Positions 29,037 through 37,126 are shown, counted from the first letter of the stretch. The stretch is DNA of 64,000 nt from Arcobacter caeni (GCF_003063245.1 NZ_MUXE01000002.1:124001-188000); one strand, 5' to 3'. Program-made: numbers and translations. Notes: generated from the sequence alone by a model not told the origin.

Positions 29037-31145
29037 CTATTTTACTTTAACACCTTTTATTGAATTAAACAATAAGCCAATTGTAGTTCCATTATGCAAA
29101 ACAGCTGTTACTATTGGAGAAAATACTCCAATTGTAGCACCTGCTAGGATACAAGAGTTTATTCCTACTGTTGCATTAAAATTATTGTTAATTAAATTCA
29201 TAGTTTTATTTGCATACTCTTTTGCTTCAACAACAGCCATAATATCATCTTTTAACAAAGATATATCAGCAGTTGCTTTTGCAATATCAGCACCTCTACT
29301 CATAGAAATTCCAACATGAGCTGAGATAAGTGCTGGAGCATCATTTATTCCATCTCCCACAAAAGCTACTTTTTTACCTTTAGCCATAAGTTCTTTTACT
29401 ATTATTGCTTTATCTTGTGGTAAAAGTTCAGCTTTTACTTCATCAATACCTAACTCATCTGCAATCATTTGAGCTTTTTGTTTTGTATCACCTGTTAACA
29501 TAATGATATTTTTAACACCTAGTTTTTTAAGTCGTAAAATTGCTGCTTTAGCATTATGTCTTAATTCATCAGCTAATGTAATAGTTCCTAAAAGTTTCCC
29601 ATCGTAACCTATGTAAAGTAAAGTTCTTCCATCTCTTAGAGAATTTTCAATTTTATCTTTATGTTCAGTAAAATCAATTTTTTCATCATCTTCTAAAAAG
29701 TGACGACTTCCAATAATTACAGATTTTTCTTTTACTTCAGTTTTTACTCCATGTGCTACAATAAACTCAACTTCTTCATGGTGCATATGAACAAAACCTC
29801 TTTGTTTAGCGGCTTTCACAACAGCTTCTGCAACTGGATGAAAATAGTGTTCTTCTGTTGAAGCTGTAAGATTTAAAAGTTCATCTTCACTCCAGTTATC
29901 ATCATATGATTCCACACAAATAACTTCAAGTTCTCCACCTGTTAAAGTTCCTGTTTTATCAAATACAAAAGTATCAGCATTACTTAAAGCCTCAATTGAT
30001 TTTGCACCTTTTATCATAATTCCATTATGACCAGCTTTGGAAATAGTTGATTTAAATGCAACGGGTGTTGCAAGTTTTAAAGCACATGAATAATCAGCTT
30101 GTAAAATAGAAGCCACTCGTTCAAAATCTTTTGCAAAAATATATGAAACAGTCGCCAGTCCAAGCGTTACAGGTACTAGTTTATTTGCTAATTTATTTGC
30201 TTTTAATTGAACAGATGATTTTTCATTTAAAGAGTTTTCAATGTAGTGTTTTATTCTTTGAGTTGCTGTGTTTGCACCAACATTTTCAGCCCAAATCCTA
30301 AATCTTCCCTCTTCAACAATTGTTCCTGAAATTACTCTATCACCTCTATATTTTATTATAGGTTCAGCTTCTCCCGTCATTGAAACTTGGTTTACACTTC
30401 CAGTTCCCTCAACAATATGCCCATCAACTGCAATTGTATTTCCAACTCCAACAACTACAATATCGCCAATTTCAATATCTTTACTTTTTACTAAAATTTC
30501 AGTGATTTTTCCATCGATTTTCTTTTCTATCCAAGCTTCTTCAACATTTGGTTTTGAAAGTTCTTTTAATAAATCATCACTTTTATGAACAGTTGTTTCT
30601 TCAATATATTCACCAAGTTCAAGCATTGCATTTGTAGAGTTTGCAGCTAAATAATCTTTTCTATAAATAGAAATAGCAACAGCTGCACTTTCTAAAACTT
30701 TTGAAGTTAATCCCTGTTTTAAAAGCTCTTTTGAACCCTCAATTAATAAAGGAATTGAAGCACCTGTTGTAACTCCTGCTTTTAATAAATCATTTTTAAT
30801 AAATCTTTCAGCAATCAAAGCACTGCTTGCTCTTATTATTCCATTTAGTGATGGTTCTTCACTTCCAACACAAGAAATACAAACAGCGGCCACTTCATCT
30901 TCACAAGATTTTAATAAATCCTCAATAGTAAGAGTATTTAAAATCTCTTCAATTTGTAAACTTATATCTTTATGTAATTCAAAAATAATACTAAAAGCTT
31001 TTTTATTTATTCGTACATTTTTTATATCTTTTATTTTTTCAAAATAGTTTTTTAAGATATTTTCATCTATAAATTCATCTTTTAATAAAAAATATTTGTA
31101 TCTAAATCTTAGATTCGTTTGATGTACTTTAATAAATTTATTCAT
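29037..31145 (-). CDS. fezB: P1B-type metal ATPase, FezB-like (P1B-6 class)
   Basis: Metal-pumping ATPase of 702 aa. The core is complete: TGEA (257-260), DKTGT with the phosphorylated Asp396, an HP motif (436-437), TGDT (551-554) and GDGIND (597-602). In the metal-binding helix, where copper or zinc pumps have CPC, SPC or TPC, this one has DYSCALKLATP with SCA at 353-355, which I associate with the P1B-6 class. The N-terminus lacks a GMTCxxC metal-binding domain, and the HMA2 protein in the same operon may stand in. P1B-6 pumps named FezB load iron into ferrosomes. This is the last gene of a six-gene minus-strand operon. A different divalent metal is possible. Confidence 0.8.
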   Translation of the reverse strand: MNKFIKVHQTNLRFRYKYFLLKDEFIDENILKNYFEKIKDIKNVRINKKAFSIIFELHKDISLQIEEILNTLTIEDLLKSCEDEVAAVCISCVGSEEPSLNGIIRASSALIAERFIKNDLLKAGVTTGASIPLLIEGSKELLKQGLTSKVLESAAVAISIYRKDYLAANSTNAMLELGEYIEETTVHKSDDLLKELSKPNVEEAWIEKKIDGKITEILVKSKDIEIGDIVVVGVGNTIAVDGHIVEGTGSVNQVSMTGEAEPIIKYRGDRVISGTIVEEGRFRIWAENVGANTATQRIKHYIENSLNEKSSVQLKANKLANKLVPVTLGLATVSYIFAKDFERVASILQADYSCALKLATPVAFKSTISKAGHNGIMIKGAKSIEALSNADTFVFDKTGTLTGGELEVICVESYDDNWSEDELLNLTASTEEHYFHPVAEAVVKAAKQRGFVHMHHEEVEFIVAHGVKTEVKEKSVIIGSRHFLEDDEKIDFTEHKDKIENSLRDGRTLLYIGYDGKLLGTITLADELRHNAKAAILRLKKLGVKNIIMLTGDTKQKAQMIADELGIDEVKAELLPQDKAIIVKELMAKGKKVAFVGDGINDAPALISAHVGISMSRGADIAKATADISLLKDDIMAVVEAKEYANKTMNLINNNFNATVGINSCILAGATIGVFSPIVTAVLHNGTTIGLLFNSIKGVKVK

Positions 31146-31147
31146 AA

Positions 31148-31513
31148 TTACTGTTCTTGATTAGCTTGCATTTGAGCTTTTGTATCTTCATATCTTTCTT
31201 TTAACTCTTCAATTCCAGCACTAAAAAGTTGACTTCCTTTTCCAAAAGCCTTAAAGATAGTATCTTGAGCATTTTTATTTGTAAGAAGATAAGTAACAGC
31301 AGCTCCTAATAATGCTCCTTTTATAAAATCGCCACTAGTAAAAGTACTTTGTGTTGTCATATTTGTTTGTTGTGGATTTTGTAAAGGATTAAAGTTTTGA
31401 TTAATATACGGATTTTGATTTATATTAACACCTGTTTGATTATTTTTTGGTCTAGAATTCTCAATATTTATATCATATTGACTTGCTTGATTATTATGAT
31501 TTTGATTATTCAT
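31148..31513 (-). CDS. YtxH-like membrane protein with Asn/Gln-rich N-terminus
   Basis: Protein of 121 aa from ATG 31513, which has GAAGAAG just upstream. The frame stays open to 31543 but the extra ten residues overlap the previous gene without purpose. Residues 1-60 are low-complexity, rich in Asn, Gln and Pro with repeated NINQNPYINQ-type stretches. A short helix with a small-residue pattern (GDFIKGALLGAAVTYLL) follows, then an amphipathic coil (GIEELKERYEDTKAQMQ) typical of YtxH-like proteins. The disordered N-terminus could act as a phase-forming or scaffolding tail on a membrane surface. It ends two bases before the ATPase gene. Confidence 0.7.
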   Translation of the reverse strand: MNNQNHNNQASQYDINIENSRPKNNQTGVNINQNPYINQNFNPLQNPQQTNMTTQSTFTSGDFIKGALLGAAVTYLLTNKNAQDTIFKAFGKGSQLFSAGIEELKERYEDTKAQMQANQEQ

Positions 31514-31868
31514 AATCTTCTTCTTCCACTGGACAATTTTCATTTGTTAAATATTTTTGATCAAGTTTTTCTTCAATTACTTCAATTGCATAAATTCCCA
31601 TCATTCCAATACTTGCAGCTGTAAGAGCTTTAAACAATCCACCTTTTTGACCTAAATAGTTTGCAGTTGCAATCGCACTTCCTGTAACAATAGCACCTTG
31701 TGAAGTTCTTTTAATAGTGTCTTTTATAGCATCTTTTTTTGAGATTTCTCTACTTTGTGCTTTTTTATAATTAATTGCACCACTTATAATTGCACTTGCA
31801 ACTGCACCACTAATTACATGTCCTAATACATTTCTTGGTGCTCCTGTATTAATTGTTAAATCTTTCAT
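31506..31868 (-). CDS. Small Gly/Ala-rich membrane protein of the fez-like operon
   Basis: Protein of 120 aa, not assigned to a family. Three segments are rich in small residues: HVISGAVASAIISGAI (about 17-32), GAIVTGSAIATANYLG (about 58-73) and LTAASIGMMGIYAIEVI (about 82-98). GxxxG-like spacing suggests tight helix packing in a membrane. The C-terminus is acidic. It overlaps both neighbours, so is clearly part of the operon. I do not recognise its fold; a role in shaping or packing the compartment membrane is only a guess from its context. Confidence 0.7.
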   Translation of the reverse strand: MKDLTINTGAPRNVLGHVISGAVASAIISGAINYKKAQSREISKKDAIKDTIKRTSQGAIVTGSAIATANYLGQKGGLFKALTAASIGMMGIYAIEVIEEKLDQKYLTNENCPVEEEDYE

Positions 31869-32101
31869 AATACTTCATCCTTGCTTTTTTCTTTTTTCTT
31901 ATCTTCTATACACTCTTTTGTAGCACAAATAGTTTCTTTGATTTCGTTTACATTTTCTTTTGTTTTTTCTAAAGTAGTATTTGCAAACTCTTTTGATTTT
32001 TCAAATAATTTTGAAGTTTTTTCTTTTAATTTATCTTTATTTTTAAAAGCAACAACAGCACCGGCACCCACAGCTAATCCTAATATAAATGGTAAAGGCA
32101 T
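31865..32101 (-). CDS. YtxH-like small membrane protein
   Basis: Protein of 78 aa with one N-terminal helix rich in Gly and Ala (PFILGLAVGAGAVVAF) followed by a long charged amphipathic helix rich in Lys and Glu, the YtxH layout. Two cysteines lie in ICATKEC near residue 59 and could bind metal. The start overlaps or abuts the genes on both sides within four bases. The helix would lie along or brace a membrane. Function is not known for the family. Confidence 0.75.
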   Translation of the reverse strand: MPLPFILGLAVGAGAVVAFKNKDKLKEKTSKLFEKSKEFANTTLEKTKENVNEIKETICATKECIEDKKKEKSKDEVL

Positions 32102-32104
32102 TTT

Positions 32105-32812
32105 CTACTCCTCTTCTTCTTGTTCTTCAGTAAGATTCTTTTTTGAAAGGTAATTATTTAAAAGTGCAATTGTTGCAGCTCCTAAAACAGCACCACTAAC
32201 CATAGATAGATTTAATTTAGAAAAAATATTAGAGATTGAACTTTCATCAATATTTCCACTCATAATATCATCTAATATAACTTGATATTCTCCAAGTTTT
32301 TCCATAATATTTTCTGGATTAATATTTGTATTATTTCCATTATTATAATGAGTCAAAACACAATTTCTAAAAGCTGGTAAATGATTATTAAAAGATGCTG
32401 CTTGAAGTCTATAAAGAGTATCTTTTATGTCATTTTCAACTGCAAATCCAAGTAAATTATTGTACATTGCAATATTATTTATTTCACCTGCAACTCCCAA
32501 TTCACAACACTCTATTAAAGTATTTGGGATTTCTATTTTTGAAGCCCAATCGTTTAGTGGAACTTCAACACCATATTTTTCCATCAATTTTATAAGTGCA
32601 GCATAATGAACAGCTTCTGCTTCTTTTATATTTACAAAAGGTTGAACTAAACCAAATTTTTCAATTATTTTTGTGTAAGTTTCATAAGCTTTAAATTCAT
32701 CATAAACAGCAATTCTTAAAATCTGAGAAGTTATGGGAATTTGACTATTTACATCAATTCGAGCAGATATTAATAGTGCTTCGTCGGTATTTGTTTCCAA
32801 ATTTGTTTCCAA
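32105..32812 (-). CDS. Membrane-anchored DUF2202 ferritin-like protein
   Basis: Protein of 235 aa with a four-helix ferritin-like domain (about 28-150) that follows the DUF2202 pattern: YDEFKAYETY (Glu39, Glu44), IKEAEAVHYAALIKL (Glu66, His69), GVAGEINNIAMY (Glu110) and ASFNNHLPAF (His144). These Glu and His residues would form a di-iron site. Unlike ordinary DUF2202 proteins it continues through a linker to a C-terminal membrane helix (about 202-220, VSGAVLGAATIALLNN) and an acidic tail ending EEQEEEE. So an iron-binding domain is tethered to a membrane. Position two in the operon, after the HMA2 gene with no gap. Di-iron binding is inferred. Confidence 0.75.
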   Translation of the reverse strand: METNLETNTDEALLISARIDVNSQIPITSQILRIAVYDEFKAYETYTKIIEKFGLVQPFVNIKEAEAVHYAALIKLMEKYGVEVPLNDWASKIEIPNTLIECCELGVAGEINNIAMYNNLLGFAVENDIKDTLYRLQAASFNNHLPAFRNCVLTHYNNGNNTNINPENIMEKLGEYQVILDDIMSGNIDESSISNIFSKLNLSMVSGAVLGAATIALLNNYLSKKNLTEEQEEEE

Positions 32813-33127
32813 TTAAATAACCTCCTTTGCAAGTCTATTTATTAATATAGATAACTCATCTATATTTTCATTTTTAACTAAATCTTCCCAATGAGTTGGT
32901 TTGAATATAGTTGGTTCGTAAATGATTGTAATAGATGCAATAATTTTATTTATTTTAATACTAATTATTCCATCTATTTTATTTGGTAAATTCTCAATAT
33001 CACTGATAGTTATATTTCCACCTGAATCTTTTATTTTAGGATTTACTCTAACTCTTAATCTTCCAGGTGTGTGGGCGATAATTGAAAAAAAACTAGCAAT
33101 TTTTATAATATCTTCTGTACTAATCAA
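32813..33127 (-). CDS. HMA2-domain protein
   Basis: Protein of 104 aa with the HMA2 signature AHTPGRLRVRV at about residues 18-28 and a ferredoxin-like beta-alpha-beta-beta pattern after it. The Cys-x-x-Cys of classical heavy-metal-associated domains is absent, as is usual in HMA2. HMA2 proteins accompany P1B-6 ATPases in fez operons. Here it is the first gene of the six-gene operon, with a Fur-like box about 60 bp upstream of the start. It may deliver metal to the ATPase or recruit it. Confidence 0.8.
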   Translation of the reverse strand: MISTEDIIKIASFFSIIAHTPGRLRVRVNPKIKDSGGNITISDIENLPNKIDGIISIKINKIIASITIIYEPTIFKPTHWEDLVKNENIDELSILINRLAKEVI

Positions 33128-33188
33128 AATAATCCTTTCATTGTTAGTATTTTTTCTTAAGTACTCTTAAGTTTAACTTATTATAAAT

Positions 33189-33203
33189 TAAAAATCATTA
33201 TCA
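33189..33203. promoter_or_regulatory. Fur-like box upstream of the fez-like operon
   Basis: TAAAAATCATTATCA matches the Fur palindrome at 12 of 14 scored positions, with one half-site exact. It lies between the fur-family gene and the HMA2 gene. A separate CTTAAG repeat pair (33156-33161 and 33166-33171) is nearer the start and could mark another operator. Confidence 0.6.
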
Positions 33204-33211
33204 TTCTTCTA

Positions 33212-33673
33212 TTATTGGCAAGTTTCACAAATTCCATAAATAGTCATAACATGTTCTTTTAAGATAAAATTATTTTTTTCTGCAATAGAGATTTGTTTTA
33301 GTTCTATTACATCATCTGAAAACTCTATAATAATTCCACAAGAAGTACAAATAAGATGGTCATGATGTTCTGCAATATTTAGTTCATATCTAATAACACC
33401 ATCTCCAATATCTAATTGATTTATAAGTTTTATATCATGGAAAAATTTCATAGCACGATAGACAGTTGCGATTCCAATTGATACATTATAATTTTGTTTG
33501 ATTTTATTTGAAATTTCATCAGCTGTTAAATGTTCTTTTGAAAAGTATAAAATTTTTAATATATAATCTTTTTGAATTGAGTTTTTTAAACCTATCTTTG
33601 ATACATTGTTTCTAAAATTTCTTAAAAAAATATCAAATGATATTTCTTGATTATTTTCTATATTAATTTCCAT
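33212..33673 (-). CDS. fur: Fur-family iron-responsive repressor
   Basis: Protein of 153 aa with an N-terminal winged helix (about 15-90, including IGIATVYRAMKFF as recognition helix) and a C-terminal dimer domain. HHDHLICTSCG gives histidines and a CxxC zinc site, and a second CxxC (CETCQ) lies at the very end. These are typical of Fur. PerR is an alternative because it shares this layout, but the nearby boxes are of Fur type and the cluster concerns iron. Its ATG overlaps the stop of a 47-codon gene, and it runs in the same direction as the fez-like operon. Confidence 0.83.
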   Translation of the reverse strand: MEINIENNQEISFDIFLRNFRNNVSKIGLKNSIQKDYILKILYFSKEHLTADEISNKIKQNYNVSIGIATVYRAMKFFHDIKLINQLDIGDGVIRYELNIAEHHDHLICTSCGIIIEFSDDVIELKQISIAEKNNFILKEHVMTIYGICETCQ

Positions 33674-33816
33674 TAGTTAAAACCTTTTATGAAGATAAAT
33701 ATAACACTTAAAAATAAGGTAAAACCATATAATTTCCATAGATTATTATGTATTTTAACATTTTTTTTGTATAACGATGAATTTGTAATGTCTATTTGAT
33801 TAAATAATTGTTTCAA
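33673..33816 (-). CDS. 47-aa membrane microprotein coupled to fur
   Basis: Short gene starting at TTG 33816 behind a strong AAAAGGAG site five bases away. The stop TAA at 33675-33673 shares its last base with the fur ATG, the classic TAATG coupling. The product is polar in its first half, then has a hydrophobic segment near the C-terminus (GFTLFLSVIFIFIKGF) that should cross the membrane. Translation of fur probably depends on it. Family not recognised. The good ribosome site, uninterrupted frame and overlap are the reasons to believe it. Confidence 0.6.
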   Translation of the reverse strand: MKQLFNQIDITNSSLYKKNVKIHNNLWKLYGFTLFLSVIFIFIKGFN

Positions 33817-33868
33817 AATAACTCCTTTTATAAAGGTAGATATTAACATTTATTATCTTAAAGAATAT

Positions 33869-33883
33869 TGATTGTAATTATCA
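33869..33883. promoter_or_regulatory. Fur-like box between fur operon and a divergent gene
   Basis: TGATTGTAATTATCA matches at 12 of 14 scored Fur positions, with the right half exact. It lies in the spacer between the 47-aa/fur genes and the plus-strand 130-aa gene, so autoregulation is plausible. Confidence 0.5.
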
Positions 33884-33941
33884 TTTTAAATCTAAATTAA
33901 GTAATTTATACATATAATCAAAAAAAATAAAAAGGATTTTT

Positions 33942-34334
33942 ATGTTAAATGTTACACTTTTAACAGCTGTTGCAAAAAGTGCCTTAGTTGGAGCGGTTGC
34001 TACAAAAATAGTAGATACTTTAATCTCTTCAAAAATAAATAATAAAATAGAACAAAATAAATGGCTTAGAAATACAAAAGTAGAATTATTTTCAAAATTA
34101 ACAGAAGATATATTATCAACTGATTCTACAAATATTACTCTTCAATTAAGAGAAATAAGAAAAACATCAGCAAAAATCATCTTACTTATAAATGATAGAA
34201 AATTAAGTGATAAAATTGAAAACTACACAAATACTTTGATAAAATTTAATGATAATGAACGAGTTGAAAAAAGTGCTTTAAGTTTAGTAAATAAAGATAT
34301 GATTTCTTTTTTGAGTAGAAATATAAAATTATAA
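33942..34334 (+). CDS. Hypothetical protein next to the iron cluster
   Basis: Protein of 130 aa. The first 27 residues (LLTAVAKSALVGAVATKIVDTLI) form a Gly/Ala-rich hydrophobic helix similar in flavour to those in the fez-like operon. The rest is helical and charged, with no Cys or His cluster. The start ATG has AAAAAGGA six bases upstream. It is divergent from the fur genes with a Fur-like box between, so it may belong to the same regulon. I do not recognise a family. Confidence 0.6.
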   Translation: MLNVTLLTAVAKSALVGAVATKIVDTLISSKINNKIEQNKWLRNTKVELFSKLTEDILSTDSTNITLQLREIRKTSAKIILLINDRKLSDKIENYTNTLIKFNDNERVEKSALSLVNKDMISFLSRNIKL

Positions 34335-34381
34335 AAAATAGTTTTGATATAAATCATTGTTTAGATAAATTTTATCAAATA

Positions 34382-34411
34382 TACTTCCTTTGAATTTTTT
34401 AAAAGGAAGTA
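34382..34411 (+). promoter_or_regulatory. Hairpin covering the ribosome site of the zinc-ribbon gene
   Basis: TACTTCCTTT (34382-34391) and AAAGGAAGTA (34402-34411) are exact complements with a ten-base loop. The right arm is the Shine-Dalgarno sequence of the gene starting at 34414, so the stem would hide it. Such hairpins act as thermometers or switches in other genes; here the role is inferred. Confidence 0.55.
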
Positions 34412-34413
34412 CA

Positions 34414-34602
34414 ATGTTTGGTTGGTTATTTAAAAGCAAAGAGAAAAAAAAAGTTGTTCGTTTAAGAACTTTTGTATGTAAACATTGTAAATATACTTGC
34501 GAGGGATGTGATACAAGATTTTGTTATGCTTGTTATTCAAATCCTGGAAACCCTTGCCCTAAATGTGGAAAAACCAACCTTCAGGAAAAGGAGAAAGCCT
34601 AA
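34414..34602 (+). CDS. Small cysteine-rich zinc-ribbon protein
   Basis: Protein of 62 aa from ATG 34414, chosen over an in-frame TTG at 34390 because AAAAGGAAG stands directly before it. Cysteines are arranged CKHCKYTCEGC, then CYAC, then CPKCG, giving at least two possible zinc sites (nine cysteines in all). No signal peptide. A cytoplasmic zinc- or iron-binding adaptor is likely; the function is unknown. The ribosome site lies in a stable hairpin. Confidence 0.7.
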   Translation: MFGWLFKSKEKKKVVRLRTFVCKHCKYTCEGCDTRFCYACYSNPGNPCPKCGKTNLQEKEKA

Positions 34603-34608
34603 GTTTTC

Positions 34609-35586
34609 TTAATTCCAGTCTAAAAGTCTTTTTTCACCCTCAAGAGCTCTAATTTCACTAACATCTTGAGACATTTCAATTACACCTTTATAATTTCTTT
34701 CTTCATCTCTAATTGCAAAATATCTAATATGAATAAATTTACCTTTAAATTGAATCCAAAACTCAGCTGTGTCTTGTCGTCCTGCTTTAAACTCTTCAAG
34801 AATTTTTAAAACTTGATCAACACTTTTTGGCGGATGACAAAACTTAACTTCTCTTCCAATAATCCCAGCACTTCTTGGGAAAACTCTTTCATCACCTCTA
34901 TTATAAAAAACAACTTTGTCATTTTCATCAACATAAGTAATATCAACAGGTAGAAATTTAAATATAAAATTAACTTGTTCCATAGTTAAATATCCCTCAT
35001 CAAAGTGAGTTCTATCTTCAAGTGAAAAAGATAATTTTCTTTTTTTCGTATCTAAACTTGGGTGAATATACTCTTCTTCTTTAATTTCAGGGTATCTAAC
35101 AGGTGGTGTTGCAAACATCCAACCAATTTCACAATCACCTTCATACATCTCTTTCCAGTCATCTTCATTTAATAAATTCATAGCATTTGGTAAAAGTCTA
35201 TTTTCTTCTACTGACATCAATTGAGATAAGCTATTAAATACAACAATTAAAGAATTTAATATGTTTTCAAAATCTTTATCTTCGATTTTTTTTCTTACAC
35301 TTTTTATTTCAGCTCTAATTTGGTCATGAAAAGCCCACATACCTTGGCTAGGACTTGTCCAACCATATTTTTCAAGATATGGAAAAAGTTGATTCTCTTT
35401 TCTTGCAAAGTGTTTTTCAACTTGACTTAGTTGGTTGAAAAGATTGAAAAATAGTTGAAAATCCGTATTTATATCTACTTTAAAAAGCTCTTCAAAAAGT
35501 TGTTTTATTAAGATGTTTTCTTCAAGATAAACTCTTACAGGGTGACCTTGTGGAAAGTTGTTTATATTATTAGTTAAGTTATCCAT
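34609..35586 (-). CDS. Hemerythrin/DUF438-like PAS protein
   Basis: Protein of 325 aa, cytoplasmic. Residues 10-160 are a four-helix hemerythrin-like domain: HPVRVYLEEN, EKHFARKENQLFPYLEK and FHDQIRAEI supply the His and Glu ligands of a di-iron site, and SVEENRLLP completes it. The C-terminal 110 residues form a PAS domain (FKFLPVDITYVDENDKVVFYN, then GREVKFCHPPKSVDQVL), a layout I know as DUF438 plus PAS. It probably senses oxygen, nitric oxide or redox state. The gene is divergent from fumC over a spacer with an FNR-like site. Confidence 0.8.
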   Translation of the reverse strand: MDNLTNNINNFPQGHPVRVYLEENILIKQLFEELFKVDINTDFQLFFNLFNQLSQVEKHFARKENQLFPYLEKYGWTSPSQGMWAFHDQIRAEIKSVRKKIEDKDFENILNSLIVVFNSLSQLMSVEENRLLPNAMNLLNEDDWKEMYEGDCEIGWMFATPPVRYPEIKEEEYIHPSLDTKKRKLSFSLEDRTHFDEGYLTMEQVNFIFKFLPVDITYVDENDKVVFYNRGDERVFPRSAGIIGREVKFCHPPKSVDQVLKILEEFKAGRQDTAEFWIQFKGKFIHIRYFAIRDEERNYKGVIEMSQDVSEIRALEGEKRLLDWN

Positions 35587-35640
35587 TTTGTTTATTCCTT
35601 TTTATTTATGAGAAATATAGCAAATTGATGTATATTAACA

Positions 35641-35654
35641 ATGATATTAATCAA
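35641..35654. promoter_or_regulatory. FNR/CRP-like site between hemerythrin gene and fumC
   Basis: ATGATATTAATCAA matches the FNR consensus TTGATnnnnATCAA at nine of ten positions. It lies 54 bp before the hemerythrin/PAS gene and 75 bp before fumC. The protein that would bind is not known from this window. Confidence 0.45.
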
Positions 35655-35728
35655 GATGTTAATAATTCAATAACTATTAAGATAATATATATAATAATGA
35701 TAACCTATATCAAAATTAGGAAAAAAGT

Positions 35729-37126
35729 ATGGATTATAGAATTGAAAAAGATACTATGGGTGAAATTAATGTTCCAAATAACAAATATTGGGGCGCTCAA
35801 ACCCAAAGAAGTTTGGAAAATTTTCCAATTGGTGATGAAAAAATGCCAAAAAAAATCATTGAAGGTTTTGCCTATTTAAAAAAAGCTTGTGCAATTGTAA
35901 ATAAAAATTTAAATAAATTAGATGAGTCTAAAACAGACGCTATTTGTGTGGCTTGTGATGAGGTTATTAAAGGAAAATTATATGATGAATTTCCTTTAGT
36001 TGTTTGGCAAACAGGTTCAGGAACTCAATCAAATATGAATATAAATGAAGTTATATCTTCAAGAGCAAGTGAGATTTTAGGAAAAGATTTTAGAGTTGAG
36101 AAAATCATACATCCAAATGATGATGTAAACAAAGGTCAAAGTTCAAACGATACTTTTCCAACAGCTATGAGAATAGCCTTTGTTTTAGATATTCAAGAAA
36201 GATTAATTCCTGCAATAAATGTATTAAAAATAACCTTTGAAAATAAATCAAAAGAGTTTGAAAATATTGTAAAAATAGGAAGAACACATCTTCAAGATGC
36301 AACTCCACTTACTCTAGGGCAAGAAATTTCAGCTTATGTTGATATGTTAGATAAAGCTTTAAATCAAATAGATGATGCCATGAAATATCTTGTTGAATTG
36401 GCAATTGGCGGAACTGCTGTTGGAACTGGATTAAATTCTCATCCTGATTTTTCACCTATGGTTTGTGAAGTATTAAATACTTTAACAAATACAAAATATG
36501 CTTTTAAATCTCATCCAAATAAATTTCATGCGCTCACAGCCCATGATGCAGAAGTTGTTTTAAGTGGAGTTTTAACAGCACTTGCTTCAAATCTAATGAA
36601 AATTGCAAATGATATAAGATGGCTTTCAAGCGGTCCTAGATGTGGAATTGGTGAGCTTAATATTCCTGAAAATGAACCAGGAAGCTCAATAATGCCAGGA
36701 AAAGTAAATCCAACTCAAAGTGAAGCCATGACAATGGTTGCTGTTCAAGTTATGGGAAATAATACAACAGTTTCAGTAGCTGCATCTCAGGGAAATTTTG
36801 AATTAAATGTATTTAAACCTGTGATTGCTTTAAATATTTTACAATCAATTAGACTTTTAAGTGACACGATGTTGGCTTTTAACGATAATTGTGCAGTGGG
36901 AATAAAGCCAAATTTGGAAAATATAAATAAATATCTAAATGATTCATTGATGTTAGTAACTGCATTGAATCCATATATTGGATACGAAAAAGCAGCACTT
37001 ATTGCAAAAACAGCACATAAAAATGGTACAACACTTAAACAAGAAGCGGTTAATCTTGGGATTTTAAGCCAAGAAGAGTTTTATTCTTATGTAAAACCAG
37101 AAGAGATGATAGCAGCAAAAGCATAA
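35729..37126 (+). CDS. fumC: Class II fumarate hydratase
   Basis: Iron-independent fumarase interconverting fumarate and malate in the citric acid cycle. The superfamily signature [17 protein letters not shown] is near residue 320, and [14 protein letters not shown] near 97 binds substrate. [14 protein letters not shown] near 130 carries the catalytic histidine region. Length of 465 aa is normal. The start ATG has AGGAAAAAAGT upstream. The iron-free enzyme fits a cell with much iron regulation, but this is context only. Confidence 0.95.
   Translation: MDYRIEKDTMGEINVPNNKYWGAQTQRSLENFPIGDEKMPKKIIEGFAYLKKACAIVNKNLNKLDESKTDAICVACDEVIKGKLYDEFPLVVWQTGSGTQSNMNINEVISSRASEILGKDFRVEKIIHPNDDVNKGQSSNDTFPTAMRIAFVLDIQERLIPAINVLKITFENKSKEFENIVKIGRTHLQDATPLTLGQEISAYVDMLDKALNQIDDAMKYLVELAIGGTAVGTGLNSHPDFSPMVCEVLNTLTNTKYAFKSHPNKFHALTAHDAEVVLSGVLTALASNLMKIANDIRWLSSGPRCGIGELNIPENEPGSSIMPGKVNPTQSEAMTMVAVQVMGNNTTVSVAASQGNFELNVFKPVIALNILQSIRLLSDTMLAFNDNCAVGIKPNLENINKYLNDSLMLVTALNPYIGYEKAALIAKTAHKNGTTLKQEAVNLGILSQEEFYSYVKPEEMIAAKA

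Noticed and set aside
30268-30588. Plus-strand 106-codon frame inside the ATPase gene
   Set aside because: It is the shadow of a strongly coding minus-strand frame and has no ribosome site or family pattern.
29037-31145. Copper or zinc efflux ATPase
   Set aside because: The metal helix has SCA rather than CPC/SPC and there is no N-terminal CxxC domain; the neighbours and Fur boxes favour iron.
29037-33127. Encapsulin or bacterial microcompartment locus
   Set aside because: No shell protein with an HK97 or BMC fold is present; all small proteins are membrane-type.
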